Assembly: GCF_002744175.1 (NCBI RefSeq)
Contig: NZ_NKHF01000044.1
Span: 1 to 49,575, forward strand
DNA length: 49,575 nucleotides
DNA from: Pseudoalteromonas piscicida
GTDB lineage: Bacteria; Pseudomonadota; Gammaproteobacteria; Enterobacterales; Alteromonadaceae
Direction of reading: 5' to 3'
A model generated the notes under the pieces. That model worked only from the letters and a program-made list of their open reading frames with translations. It had not been told where the DNA came from and searched no databases. Shown here piece by piece: positions 16,524 to 25,375 of this stretch (position 1 is the stretch's first letter; each line of letters starts with the position of its first letter). The position numbers were made by a program, and so were the translations under genes.

Positions 16524-18944
16524 ATGAATAACAATAAGTTCAAATATACCGCTTTGTCCGCAGCAATAGTATTAGCACTATCAGCTTGCGGTGGTAGCGA
16601 CAATAACAGTGAACCAGAAAATAAAGACCGAGCTCCTCAAGCGGGAGTTACACAATTACAAGATGTTAAACTGTGGCAAACAGTCTCAGGGGAGATAAAA
16701 GCGTCTGATGCTGATGGCGATAATCTGGCTATAGCAATCTTTGACGGAGATACTCAGATCACACCACAGGATAATGTATATACTCTTTCCCACGGTATCT
16801 TAACCCTAAAAGGGATTAAGGCTTTTGACTACTTACCAATGACAGGTGAAGCAGCAACCATCAAATATACCGTGACATCAAAAGGCAAGTCCGCAAGTAG
16901 TAGCATCGAAATCCCAGCATCAATTTCGGATCCTCTTGCTAACCAACAGTGGCACTTAAATAATACCGCTCAAAAAAGCTTTTCACAAAGCGATGCTTAT
17001 GTTAGTGCAATAGCTAAATTCAGAGCCGGTCGAGAGCCAACGCCTGAAAAAATTGCGGCAGAAGAAAAAGCTGAACGTGATCGTTTTGAGGGTTCTACAG
17101 TTGCAGGCATTGATCTGAATGTTACTGAAGCATATTCACTTGGTGTTACAGGTAAAGGCGTTGTCGCCGTTGTTGTAGACCGAGGTGTAGATATTAGACA
17201 CGAAGATCTAGCGAACAATGTATTATCAGGTCGCTCAATTAATCTTCACCCACAAGCTTCCGATCCAACAGACCCTACAACAGCTGGATATTGGAAGGAA
17301 GTCAAGGATGATGACGGAAACTTCGTCAAACTCGAATATGTAGCAAATGACGAAATTTACCATGGTACAGCTGTAGCTGGACTGATTCTAGCTGAGGGTT
17401 GGAACGGGCTGGGAGGTCGTGGTGTTGCTCCAAATTCAAGTTTAGTGAGCATTAACTACCTAGATTATCAACTTGGTGGGTTAACGCATGACGCCATCAT
17501 CCACGGTTTAGATGGCAGTGGAATTCAGAAACATGAAGATGTGTTATTTAACCGTAGTTATGGTTATAACCCACCTGTTTTCTTACCTGAAGACCCGATT
17601 GAAGACGCATTATTTTCATATGCACCAACACAGTTACGAGATGGGAAAGGGGCGTTGAGTGTAAATGCCGCGGGTAATGACTTTGTCAATGGACGCATAA
17701 ACGGTGACTATTGCTTACGCACAGATGTAGCAGAGACAGGTTTGAGTTGTATCGATGTAAACGTATCACAACAAAATCGAACTCCTCACGGTATCACCGT
17801 TGCAGCACTGGCTGCAAACGGAAAGAAAGCGAGTTATTCAACCACTGGAAGTGCAATCTTTATCTCTGCCCCAGCTGGAGAAGATGGACGCGGTGCGCCT
17901 GCAATGATAACAACGGATGAGATGGGGTGTTTAGAAGGTGCATCAAGCTTTGTAGCAATGGAGTGGTTATATACATACGGTTCTAACGATTTCGTGTCTG
18001 GATACGCGCATTTCGACTACCCAGGCCATCCCATGAATGCAAACTGTAACTATACTAACTCCATGTCGGGAACTTCTTCAGCAGCACCAAATACCTCAGG
18101 TGTAATTGCGTTAATGATGGAAGCTAATCCAGAACTTACAGCACGAGACATTCGCCATATTCTTGCAACTACTGCGGTAAAAAATGATCCTGAAAACCAA
18201 CCTGTTGAATTAGAGACTGGCAATGGAAAGTTTACAGCTCACTTGGGATGGACCACTAACGCAGCTGGGTATAATTTCAATAACTATTATGGCTTTGGCC
18301 TAGCGAATGCTGGTGCTGCTGTTAAAATGGCACTAAATTACTCTGATGATCTCGGTACACAAGTCACTTCCGAATGGCAAGATGCGGGAGCCCAGATACT
18401 CGAAGCAGTAGCCGTAGAAGATGGTGTCTCTGAACTTGTTATGCCAGCAGAACCGAGCCTAGATCTTACAATACCAGATAACAATGCTGAAGGTGTAACG
18501 CATAGTATCGTTGTAGATGAGGATGCGACAATTGAATCAATGCAGTTCAGGTTTACGATCTCAAATCCACAAATGGTACTTTTCAAAAACCCAGATGTAC
18601 CAGGCGACACTGTTAGTTCTGCTGGAACAGACTTAGCACTAGAAGTAACATCGCCTTCAGGTACTAAAGCAATTATTCTTTCTTCTAAACAGGCGCAGTT
18701 AAGGCCCGCAATAATGGAAGGCTCTTATCAAGACGGCTATATTCACTTACCGTCAGTTCATTTCCTAAGCAATGCATTTTATGGCGAAACAGCAAAAGGA
18801 ACTTGGACTTTAAGGGCTATTGATACAGATAAACCTGCAACTACTGTTTATAAAAATAGAAATAAACTGTCAAGTGTAGTATTAGCTAACTCAGAACCAT
18901 CGAAGCTAGAAGGTTGGGGTTTAAGAGTTATTGGTCGTAAATAA
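16524..18944 (+). CDS. Subtilisin/kexin-like serine protease lipoprotein with P-domain
   Basis: An S8-family serine peptidase exported as a lipoprotein. I place the start at ATG 16524 (806 residues) because it has AAAGG 8 bases upstream and immediately yields a lipoprotein signal (KFKYTALSAAIVLALSACGG, lipid Cys22). A longer frame from 16464 would bury that signal. Residues about 35-130 form a DADGD-containing Ig/cadherin-like region. The catalytic domain (about 190-610) shows Asp219 in VVVDRGVDIRHEDL, His280 in YHGTAVAG, the oxyanion-hole Asn384 in AAGND and Ser518 in MSGTSSAAP. The C-terminal part from about 655 is a proprotein-convertase P-domain ending WTLRAID...GWGLRVIG. The order S8 then P resembles kexin and Aeromonas ASP protease. 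The next gene follows after 11 bases. Confidence 0.93.
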   Translation: MNNNKFKYTALSAAIVLALSACGGSDNNSEPENKDRAPQAGVTQLQDVKLWQTVSGEIKASDADGDNLAIAIFDGDTQITPQDNVYTLSHGILTLKGIKAFDYLPMTGEAATIKYTVTSKGKSASSSIEIPASISDPLANQQWHLNNTAQKSFSQSDAYVSAIAKFRAGREPTPEKIAAEEKAERDRFEGSTVAGIDLNVTEAYSLGVTGKGVVAVVVDRGVDIRHEDLANNVLSGRSINLHPQASDPTDPTTAGYWKEVKDDDGNFVKLEYVANDEIYHGTAVAGLILAEGWNGLGGRGVAPNSSLVSINYLDYQLGGLTHDAIIHGLDGSGIQKHEDVLFNRSYGYNPPVFLPEDPIEDALFSYAPTQLRDGKGALSVNAAGNDFVNGRINGDYCLRTDVAETGLSCIDVNVSQQNRTPHGITVAALAANGKKASYSTTGSAIFISAPAGEDGRGAPAMITTDEMGCLEGASSFVAMEWLYTYGSNDFVSGYAHFDYPGHPMNANCNYTNSMSGTSSAAPNTSGVIALMMEANPELTARDIRHILATTAVKNDPENQPVELETGNGKFTAHLGWTTNAAGYNFNNYYGFGLANAGAAVKMALNYSDDLGTQVTSEWQDAGAQILEAVAVEDGVSELVMPAEPSLDLTIPDNNAEGVTHSIVVDEDATIESMQFRFTISNPQMVLFKNPDVPGDTVSSAGTDLALEVTSPSGTKAIILSSKQAQLRPAIMEGSYQDGYIHLPSVHFLSNAFYGETAKGTWTLRAIDTDKPATTVYKNRNKLSSVVLANSEPSKLEGWGLRVIGRK

Positions 18945-18955
18945 GGGGAGCTACC

Positions 18956-19489
18956 ATGAATATAAATAAACTTATTTTGCTTTCTGCAGCAATATCACTT
19001 AATGCGATGGCAACAATAGCTGAAACAGACCTTAAACCATTAAACCTACCTGTTTCAAATATAAATACGTTGAAGCCGGCTAGTACTACGGGGGTAACTC
19101 CAGTTTTCAAAAAAGACAGTGGCGTTACAATTATACCGGTGGCTATTGCTGACCCAGATAAGACAATAAAAGTTCAACACGGTATCGCTTTTGTGGAGTC
19201 TGCGAAAACAGATTCTGAAGGCTATTACAAAGGCGATGTTTTGTCTGATGATATGGGTAACAGCAAAGTGGTGTCAGGTAATATCAAGGTACATTATGAA
19301 GGCAACCTCAATGATATCTCCTCGACATTTGACTTAATTGTTATTAAAGATTTCGGGAATAATGTTGCTCTTGTCAAACCAAGAAACGAAAAAGCTGAAT
19401 TGAAAGATATCCAAAATAAGCTGATCCAAACAGCAGCAGTTAAAGCTGCACGCGTTGAACTATTAGGTAGTACAATGCGAGCTTTCTAA
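18956..19489 (+). CDS. Small secreted protein, possible ORF2-type protease chaperone
   Basis: The 177-residue product has a signal peptide (cleavage near ATIAE, residues 20-24) and no Cys in the mature part. It has a beta-rich body and a C-terminal helix (about 140-170) ending in GSTMRAF. A strong GGGGAG Shine-Dalgarno lies just after the protease stop, so the two genes form an operon. In Aeromonas sobria the kexin-like protease ASP is followed by ORF2, an external chaperone required for its maturation. The same order, size and secretion suggest this gene plays that role. I infer this from context; I cannot confirm sequence similarity to ORF2. Confidence 0.6.
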   Translation: MNINKLILLSAAISLNAMATIAETDLKPLNLPVSNINTLKPASTTGVTPVFKKDSGVTIIPVAIADPDKTIKVQHGIAFVESAKTDSEGYYKGDVLSDDMGNSKVVSGNIKVHYEGNLNDISSTFDLIVIKDFGNNVALVKPRNEKAELKDIQNKLIQTAAVKAARVELLGSTMRAF

Positions 19490-19517
19490 ACAGGCTTTCA
19501 TTCATACTATAATCATT

Positions 19518-19547
19518 AAAAAGGCTAGTGATCTCACTAGCCTTTTT
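19518..19547. terminator. Bidirectional terminator after the protease operon
   Basis: AAAAAGGCTAGTG (19518-19530), loop ATCT, CACTAGCCTTTTT (19535-19547) make a perfect 13-bp stem with A and T tracts on each side. It lies between convergent genes and can serve both. Confidence 0.92.
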
Positions 19548-19593
19548 CGTATTTGATTTATCAGCGCTTCAGATAAGGTATCTCGGCCTTAGT

Positions 19594-20964
19594 TTACCCC
19601 ACCATCCACTTGGCCATAAGCACAATAACAGGAAGTGTAACCAGCGTTCTGAGAATGAAGATCACAAACAACTCCCATAAATTCACTGGGATTTTACTGC
19701 CTAACAATAACGCACCAACTTCCGACATATAAATCAACTGAGTAACACTCATAGCAGCTACGATAAATCTGGTTGTATCACTTTCAATTGACCCAGCAGC
19801 TAGAATGGAAGGAATAAACATATCGGCAAAACCAACAACGATAGTTTGCGCCGCTTTTTCAGCTTCTGCCACGTTAAGTAGCTCTAGATAAGGCACAAAT
19901 GGCGTGCCTAAGTATTGAAATACTGGAGTATGCTCAGCAATGATCAACGCAAACGTACCCACCGCCATCACTACTGGCAACACTGCAAACACCATATCTA
20001 GGGCGTTATGTACGCCTTCTTCTACCGTGCCTTTAATTCCGGGGGCAGTTCTCGCTTTTGTCAATGCTACATTCAAGGAATGACTGAGTAATCCTTTTCC
20101 TTCTGGCACGGCTTCTGAGTCCTCGTTATGATCACTACCATCAACGTAGATGTCTTTTTTAAACCTAAGTGGCGGTAACCGCGGCACGATAATCGCAGCT
20201 ACAAAGCCAGCTGCACAAACGGTCAGGTAAAACGGCGCAAATAAATGTTCTAGCTTTACTTGGCCAATTACAACTAAACAGAAAGTAATTGAAACCGCAG
20301 AGAAGGTAGTACCAATAATCGCAGCTTCTCGCTGTGTGTAGTGCTTGTCTTCATATTGACGAGCGGTCATCAAAATCCCCACACTACCATCACCAAGCCA
20401 AGAAGCCACGCAGTTTACAGCACTACGACCCGGCACGCCAAATAGCGGACGCATCACTTTGGTCAGGAGTGTGCCGACCATTTCAAGCAAGCCAAAATTA
20501 AGCAAAAGTGGCAGTAATAAACCAGCTAAGATAAAGACGGAAAACAAAACGGGTAGTAGATCATTCAACACCAGCGCACCGGTATTCTCTGAGTGAATCG
20601 CTTCTGGACCAACACCATTGAAGGTAAGCACAATAAACACCATGCCGACGAGTCTGGTGATCAACCAAATCCAGCTAACGTCAAACAAGTGCTTTATTAT
20701 GGTTATTTTTAATAGCGCTTGGGGTTTAAAGAGTTTTATTATCAAACTCATGATACCTGTAATACACACAATAGCGACAATCATGTCTCGAATAAACGGC
20801 GCCACTTGCGCTTGTAACCATTTAGCCATCACAGCAATAGGGATGGTCATCGCCTCGCCTACCGCTACAGGTGTCATAAATAAAAAAATACCAATCAATG
20901 ACGGTACAATAAACGCAAACCACGTTTGCAAGGTGGTGCGTGTTGTCACAGTGCTCTCTGTCAT
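19594..20964 (-). CDS. yjiH: YjiH-family membrane protein with nucleoside-recognition (Gate) domain
   Basis: A 456-residue polytopic inner-membrane protein with about ten hydrophobic segments. It starts LQTWFAFIVPSLIGIFLFMTPV, the YjiH-type N-terminus. It contains Gate-domain motifs such as MRPLFGVPGRSAVNCVASWLGDGSVGILMTARQYE and, later, AQTIVVGFADMFIPSILAAG. Gate-domain proteins are thought to transport nucleosides or related solutes, but the YjiH substrate is unknown. No YjiG partner is adjacent. The start has GGAAG upstream. The gene occupies the position after bamC where purC sits in enterobacteria. Confidence 0.85.
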   Translation of the reverse strand: MTESTVTTRTTLQTWFAFIVPSLIGIFLFMTPVAVGEAMTIPIAVMAKWLQAQVAPFIRDMIVAIVCITGIMSLIIKLFKPQALLKITIIKHLFDVSWIWLITRLVGMVFIVLTFNGVGPEAIHSENTGALVLNDLLPVLFSVFILAGLLLPLLLNFGLLEMVGTLLTKVMRPLFGVPGRSAVNCVASWLGDGSVGILMTARQYEDKHYTQREAAIIGTTFSAVSITFCLVVIGQVKLEHLFAPFYLTVCAAGFVAAIIVPRLPPLRFKKDIYVDGSDHNEDSEAVPEGKGLLSHSLNVALTKARTAPGIKGTVEEGVHNALDMVFAVLPVVMAVGTFALIIAEHTPVFQYLGTPFVPYLELLNVAEAEKAAQTIVVGFADMFIPSILAAGSIESDTTRFIVAAMSVTQLIYMSEVGALLLGSKIPVNLWELFVIFILRTLVTLPVIVLMAKWMVG

Positions 20965-20986
20965 TTTTTACTTCCACAAAAACAAA

Positions 20987-21008
20987 GAAAAGAGCCGAAG
21001 CTCTTTTC
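20987..21008 (-). terminator. Terminator of bamC
   Basis: GAAAAGAGC (20987-20995), loop CGAA, GCTCTTTTC (21000-21008). In the minus direction it follows the bamC stop at 21030 and is succeeded by a T-rich stretch (TTTGTTTTTG). Confidence 0.8.
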
Positions 21009-21029
21009 GTTTTGAAATTATAATATTTA

Positions 21030-22088
21030 TTAGATTGTTAGACCCTTTTGCCTAAGCAAAGTGATCAAGGCTTGATGCAGATTATTCATTGTATTTGCAT
21101 CTAGTACATCACCTTTACTATCCTTCCAGGTAATTGACGTTCGCGTATCCTGCGCTTGTGCGATATTAATCGTGTAATCACCATCTTCTATTGGTAGTGC
21201 CACCGCTTCATCGCCCCAGATTGAATCCCACACGCTGTTTTCTGGTGCTTCATACCGAACCAGTACTTCTTGCTCCTCTCTATCAACACGTACAACCGTA
21301 AAGTTACTTCTTTCTAGGAAATTAGAAAAACGGTCAAGTACAGCTTCCTGTCCTTTTTCAGTCAAGAGTGCCGCATTGCCATTCTTGTCAAAGCCAAGTT
21401 CAAGTGCAAGCACTCCCTGACGTTTGCGCATTTCAACCTGAAGCAAGCGGTATTGATAGTCGAACTCAATGATGACTTCATTGAGAGCTCTAACCTCCAA
21501 ATGGCGCTTTAATAGTGGAGTCAACGCTTTGCTTCCTTGGTAATCAACCAGTTCGGATGAAATAGAGGCAGTACGCTGGTGCTCTTTTTGCTCAACAGTA
21601 AACTTAAATCTTTGCTTTGCAGGTTCTTCACTTTCTTCCCAAAACCAACCGTCTTTTGGCTGAATAAGCGAATACCATGTAGTAGTGACAAAACCTTCGG
21701 GTTTATTATCAACCTCTAAACCTGCTCCATGCATGGCAAGTACACCATCAACGGAACTCCAAATAAAGGCAGGTAAGTCTTCAATACCGTCATTTTTATC
21801 AAAAAAGATCCGCGCGGCTTCTTCACCTTGCTCAACCCAACTTCCATGTGCAACCGTCAAAATCTGTTGTGGTGCGCGATAACTTACTGGTTCTGGGGCA
21901 ACTTCATATTGCCCTACAGGCATCGCAAACTCCGGATCACGATACGGCTGTGATAGCCCTTCAGGCGCTTTCACAGGCGCATTTGCACGATAGTTTCTCT
22001 CATGATGTGCATCATTTGTGAAAATACTACAACCGCTTAAACTCACGGCAATTCCAAGAACCAGTGATTTTGGGATCCAATACTGCAC
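21030..22088 (-). CDS. bamC: Outer membrane protein assembly factor BamC
   Basis: BamC is a lipoprotein of the BAM complex, which folds beta-barrel proteins into the outer membrane. The 352-residue product has a lipobox LSGC (lipid Cys20), an unstructured N-terminal tail with the conserved YRANAPVKAPEGLSQPYRDPEFAMP, and two helix-grip domains (about 100-215 and 235-345). The start is a GTG at 22088 with AAGGAG seven bases upstream. In E. coli it follows dapA in an operon; here no dapA lies upstream and the gene appears to have its own promoter. Confidence 0.92.
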   Translation of the reverse strand: MQYWIPKSLVLGIAVSLSGCSIFTNDAHHERNYRANAPVKAPEGLSQPYRDPEFAMPVGQYEVAPEPVSYRAPQQILTVAHGSWVEQGEEAARIFFDKNDGIEDLPAFIWSSVDGVLAMHGAGLEVDNKPEGFVTTTWYSLIQPKDGWFWEESEEPAKQRFKFTVEQKEHQRTASISSELVDYQGSKALTPLLKRHLEVRALNEVIIEFDYQYRLLQVEMRKRQGVLALELGFDKNGNAALLTEKGQEAVLDRFSNFLERSNFTVVRVDREEQEVLVRYEAPENSVWDSIWGDEAVALPIEDGDYTINIAQAQDTRTSITWKDSKGDVLDANTMNNLHQALITLLRQKGLTI

Positions 22089-22630
22089 TCATTTACTCCT
22101 TAGCAAACCCTATTATTATTCGAATCAAATTTATGATTTAGGATTGCCGAATTGGTTCACACAAAGTTGCCTAAATTTGACAATCTTTGAATTGTTAATG
22201 CTATGACATCAAATCATCCACATATCGTGGCAGACATTCCACAGCCAAAAATTTGCCTTATGTTACTTGTCATACATTAGAAAAACAAGCAACCATGCGC
22301 AGCCCTGGTGATTCTATTTTTTATTACAACGAGCTAGCGCTAAAACTCAAATATGTTAGTATTTCGCGTTGACTATTTAAGGCACGTTTATCGTTACTGT
22401 TTGATTTTCGTTCTCTGGGCAGGTTAAGCACAATATGGCGCTTGGCCCTCACTTGGACTTAAACGACTGCGCTTGATTGGTATTTCTACTGTGCTATCGC
22501 TCCATTAACATAGAGTAATATGCTTTGCAGACACTGCTTAGTATCAATACCAATCTGTTGCAAAAACAAACTTGTGAAGACTAAGCCGCCCCTTCCCTTG
22601 AGCGCATTACGTGAAATCAGAGGTTTAAAA
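22089..22630. other. Divergent region bamC/gcvR without dapA
   Basis: This 540-base region separates bamC (minus) from gcvR (plus). In many gammaproteobacteria dapA lies here, just before bamC. On the minus strand I find no coding remnant of DapA upstream of bamC, only AT-rich sequence. A 37-codon frame extends gcvR upstream to 22520, but the ribosome site supports 22631 instead. Confidence 0.5.
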
Positions 22631-23164
22631 ATGACCATGCATGCAAACCATCAGCTCGTCTTAACAGCAATAGGCGAAGATAGATCTGGTATTGTTGGCG
22701 AATTGACACAACTAGTTAGTGACTGCAACTGCAATATAATTGACAGTCGTATCGCCATCCTAGGTAATGAATTTACCTTTATCATGCTACTTGCTGGAGA
22801 CATGGCATCTATTAGCCGTGTAGAACATACCTTGCCAGCCAAAGGAATGGAGCTTGGCCTATTAACCATGATGAAACGCACTTCTAGCCATCGACAAGGC
22901 GAGTACAGTGCTGGTTACACCTTGGAGTATGAAGGGCTAGATACCCCTGGTACACTAAGTAAAGTGACTCGCTACTTTGCAACCCAAGGCGTGAATATTT
23001 GTTCTCTAAAATCAGATACCTTTGAACAGGGTGACGAGCTTCATATGCGCTGTGAACTTGAATTTAATATCCCTGTCGACGTAGATATTGACAACTTTAA
23101 AGTACAGTTCGAAGATCTTTCTCATTCCTTAAACGTAGACTACATATTTAGACGCATTCGCTAA
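22631..23164 (+). CDS. gcvR: Glycine cleavage system transcriptional repressor GcvR (ACT-domain)
   Basis: GcvR represses the glycine cleavage operon by binding GcvA. The 177-residue protein consists of two ACT domains: the first begins HQLVLTAIGEDRSGIVGELTQLVSDCNCNI, the second YTLEYEGLDTPGTLSKVTRYFATQGVNI. I chose ATG 22631 because AGAGG lies 7 bases upstream and the protein then starts at the ACT domain. The upstream frame has low-complexity, unconserved residues. The bcp gene follows after 9 bases, the standard gcvR-bcp pairing. Confidence 0.92.
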   Translation: MTMHANHQLVLTAIGEDRSGIVGELTQLVSDCNCNIIDSRIAILGNEFTFIMLLAGDMASISRVEHTLPAKGMELGLLTMMKRTSSHRQGEYSAGYTLEYEGLDTPGTLSKVTRYFATQGVNICSLKSDTFEQGDELHMRCELEFNIPVDVDIDNFKVQFEDLSHSLNVDYIFRRIR

Positions 23165-23173
23165 GGACATTAT

Positions 23174-23644
23174 ATGAATACTTTAAAAGCTGGTGATAAA
23201 GCACCATTATTCTCACTGCAAAATCAAAATGACGAAACCGTTGAGCTCGAGGCTTTGTTAAAATCGCACCAGGTTTTAGTCTATTTTTACCCTAAAGCGT
23301 TAACGCCAGGCTGCACTGTTCAGGCAGAAAACCTGCGTGACCACAAAGCAGACCTCAAAGCGCTAAATACAATTGCCGTTGGGATCAGCCCAGATCCGGT
23401 GAAAAAGCTAAAGAACTTTGAAAACAAAAAAGAACTCAATTTCGACTTACTATCAGATGAAGATCATGCAGTTGCCGATGAGTTTGGCGTCTGGGGTCTA
23501 AAAAAATTCATGGGTAAAGAGTACGATGGTATTCATCGCCTTTCTTTTCTGGTGGGGCAAGATGGTACGATTAAGCATGTTTTCAATAAGTTTAAAACCA
23601 AAGAACACCATCAAGTAGTGATAGATTACTTAACCAACAGTTAA
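23174..23644 (+). CDS. bcp: Thioredoxin-dependent thiol peroxidase (Bcp/PrxQ)
   Basis: This 156-residue peroxiredoxin reduces hydroperoxides with electrons from thioredoxin. It has the AhpC/TSA fold, with the peroxidatic cysteine Cys47 in YPKALTPGCTVQAENLRD. E. coli Bcp has a resolving cysteine five residues later; here that position is Glu (AENLRD), so this copy is of the 1-Cys type. Other motifs are LSDEDHAVADEFGVWG and HRLSFLVGQDG. It is co-transcribed with gcvR and ends at a terminator. Confidence 0.94.
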   Translation: MNTLKAGDKAPLFSLQNQNDETVELEALLKSHQVLVYFYPKALTPGCTVQAENLRDHKADLKALNTIAVGISPDPVKKLKNFENKKELNFDLLSDEDHAVADEFGVWGLKKFMGKEYDGIHRLSFLVGQDGTIKHVFNKFKTKEHHQVVIDYLTNS

Positions 23645-23660
23645 GTATTGCTTTGTACAA

Positions 23661-23699
23661 TAAAAAAACCCAACAGCCTTGAAGTCGTTGGGTTTTTAT
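23661..23699. terminator. Bidirectional terminator between bcp and the cyanophycinase-like gene
   Basis: AAAAACCCAAC (23664-23674) pairs with GTTGGGTTTTT (23687-23697) around a 12-base loop. It lies between two convergent genes. Confidence 0.88.
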
Positions 23700-23733
23700 T
23701 ATTTAGCCGTTTTTTAGCTGCTTGTGGCTACCC

Positions 23734-25122
23734 CTAATATGGATTATTTGGCACATAGAAGTTAGTTAGGTTTCCGTCAATTGTTACCTCAAGAGTATTG
23801 CCCGTATGAGCGTGGCTAAAGACATTATAGGTTTCTCCTGGTAATACCTTTGTACGCAAAAAGTTTTGATATTCAACAGGCTGCCCACACGCTAAGTTTA
23901 TTCTCTGTGTTTGAGCGGTTTCTCGCAATATGTAGACTTCTGAGCTACCGTCAACAACTCCATCACCATCCTTATTAATGAATATCGAGGCTGATTCACT
24001 TGCGGCGATGTTGAAGTGATTTGCACTATGACGTGCTAAAGATACCGCCGCTCGCCCCATTCTGTCGCGCTCAGCGAAATGCGTGTCTGTTAGTGCATTA
24101 TCTAGCATCGGAATGGCGATAAATCGACTGCTAAAGTTCAGTGTTTCGTGGCAAAAGTCAGTGACCACTTCACTAGATATCGCGCCAAGCACACCATCAG
24201 GGTCATAAATACTATCCGCCATTAGCGCCATACCTGCAGAAGTGCCACCAACGACGCCTCCTTTATCAAACACATGCTGCACCGCACTTTGCACTAGGGT
24301 TCCCTGCCATTGATTTAAATAATCAGATTGATCTCCCCCTGCAAACCAGACAAATTCTGCGCTTCGAATAACCCACTCAACGTAAGGGTCATTGGCTTTA
24401 TTTATCGAGTCTACAATTAACGTTTCAACAGAATCAGCGGCCATGAGCGCCAATAAGTACTCGTTGTAGGCATCGGTACCTGAAGTACGCAGCACCACCA
24501 CATCTGCGCCATTACCAACATGAGGCGCTACTCGTTGACTAAATGCGTCATCAACGTCTGTCCCTCCTCCCATCAATAATGTCGCACCGTTTCCTGATAT
24601 TAAAGCATTGCAAGTATCGCTAGTATTACCAGCAATGTATGCCTTCAACGCACCAGGCTTAGATGGGCGACTACCATAATTACATTCTGAGCTTGGCGGC
24701 GGTGTTTGCTCTTGGCTAAAGTCAAGGGTTAGATCATACCATCCAGCACCACTGTAACGCGTTAGCTTGAGGTAATACGTTCCCACCGTATCAGCATAAT
24801 AGCTTCCTTGCTCCGGCACCTGACTTGTTTCTGCGGTTGCCACCGCAGGTCCAGTTTCTTGATATAAAAACCAGTCAAAGTCATCCCCAGAGCTATGATC
24901 AAGCGATACATCAATTGCTCCGGGCTCTGTTACTTGAAACGAAAACCAATCGATATCGCCCCTTGATAACTCACCGCTAATCATTTTATTGCTGCATACA
25001 CCGCTATTAGCGTTACTTTCAGTGTCGTTGAATTCAGTTTCACTGCTTAAACACGCAGCGCTTTGATGGGTGACAAATAATAAGGTGGCTAGTGATACAG
25101 ATAGAATGTTGTTTTTATTCAT
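23734..25122 (-). CDS. Secreted PPC-domain cyanophycinase-like S51 peptidase
   Basis: The 462-residue protein has a signal peptide (1 to about 23) and an N-terminal PPC domain (about 27-137, with ETEFNDTESNAN, GDIDWFSFQV and GTYYLKLTRYSG). A peptidase S51 domain follows (about 155-400), with LLMGGGTDVDDAF, WFAGGDQSDYL and the nucleophile motif GGTSAGMAL (Ser295). Cyanophycinases cut the Asp-Arg storage polymer cyanophycin; secreted forms would act on external polymer. An Asp-specific or other S51 activity is equally possible. The C-terminal 70 residues form a small beta-rich domain. No cyanophycin synthetase is visible here. Confidence 0.88.
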   Translation of the reverse strand: MNKNNILSVSLATLLFVTHQSAACLSSETEFNDTESNANSGVCSNKMISGELSRGDIDWFSFQVTEPGAIDVSLDHSSGDDFDWFLYQETGPAVATAETSQVPEQGSYYADTVGTYYLKLTRYSGAGWYDLTLDFSQEQTPPPSSECNYGSRPSKPGALKAYIAGNTSDTCNALISGNGATLLMGGGTDVDDAFSQRVAPHVGNGADVVVLRTSGTDAYNEYLLALMAADSVETLIVDSINKANDPYVEWVIRSAEFVWFAGGDQSDYLNQWQGTLVQSAVQHVFDKGGVVGGTSAGMALMADSIYDPDGVLGAISSEVVTDFCHETLNFSSRFIAIPMLDNALTDTHFAERDRMGRAAVSLARHSANHFNIAASESASIFINKDGDGVVDGSSEVYILRETAQTQRINLACGQPVEYQNFLRTKVLPGETYNVFSHAHTGNTLEVTIDGNLTNFYVPNNPY

Positions 25123-25149
25123 AATATTAACCTGAATTAGATAGTTACT

Positions 25150-25227
25150 TTATCCAATCCGTTCCATGTAGCCAGTAGGTAATACAAACTTTGCGCCGCA
25201 ATAACCTTTACATTCGATTATTGCCAT
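25150..25227 (-). CDS. Possible 25-residue Cys-containing micro-ORF
   Basis: ATG 25227 to TAA 25150 encodes a peptide with two cysteines in ECKGYCGAKF and the end PTGYMERIG. It ends 27 bases before the cyanophycinase-like ATG. An in-frame GTG at 25242 is another possible start. The Shine-Dalgarno is poor. It could be a leader peptide, the remnant of a lost gene, or chance. I recognise no family. Confidence 0.25.
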   Translation of the reverse strand: MAIIECKGYCGAKFVLPTGYMERIG

Positions 25228-25327
25228 CACCAAGTCGATCACGCTTTGTGCTGTGCTACTTTGCTATTTAACTGGTGCAACAACATAGGTTGCTGGATTA
25301 GTGCAAGTCAAAACGGACTGGTGTCGA

Positions 25328-25353
25328 CCCCAGCGATCAAAAATCACTTGGGG
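25328..25353 (-). other. Strong hairpin between two micro-ORFs
   Basis: On the minus strand CCCCA(A)GTGAT, loop TTTTG, ATCGCTGGGG form a 10-bp stem with a single bulged A. There is no T-tract, so it is not a standard terminator. It could be an attenuator, an RNA processing site or part of a small RNA. Confidence 0.5.
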
Positions 25354-25375
25354 CTAGCTTAAAACTCAGGTGGGG

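Noticed and set aside
22520..22630. 37-codon N-terminal extension of GcvR
   Set aside because: A good ribosome site sits before ATG 22631, and the ACT domain starts there; the extension is Cys/Lys-rich and unlike the family.
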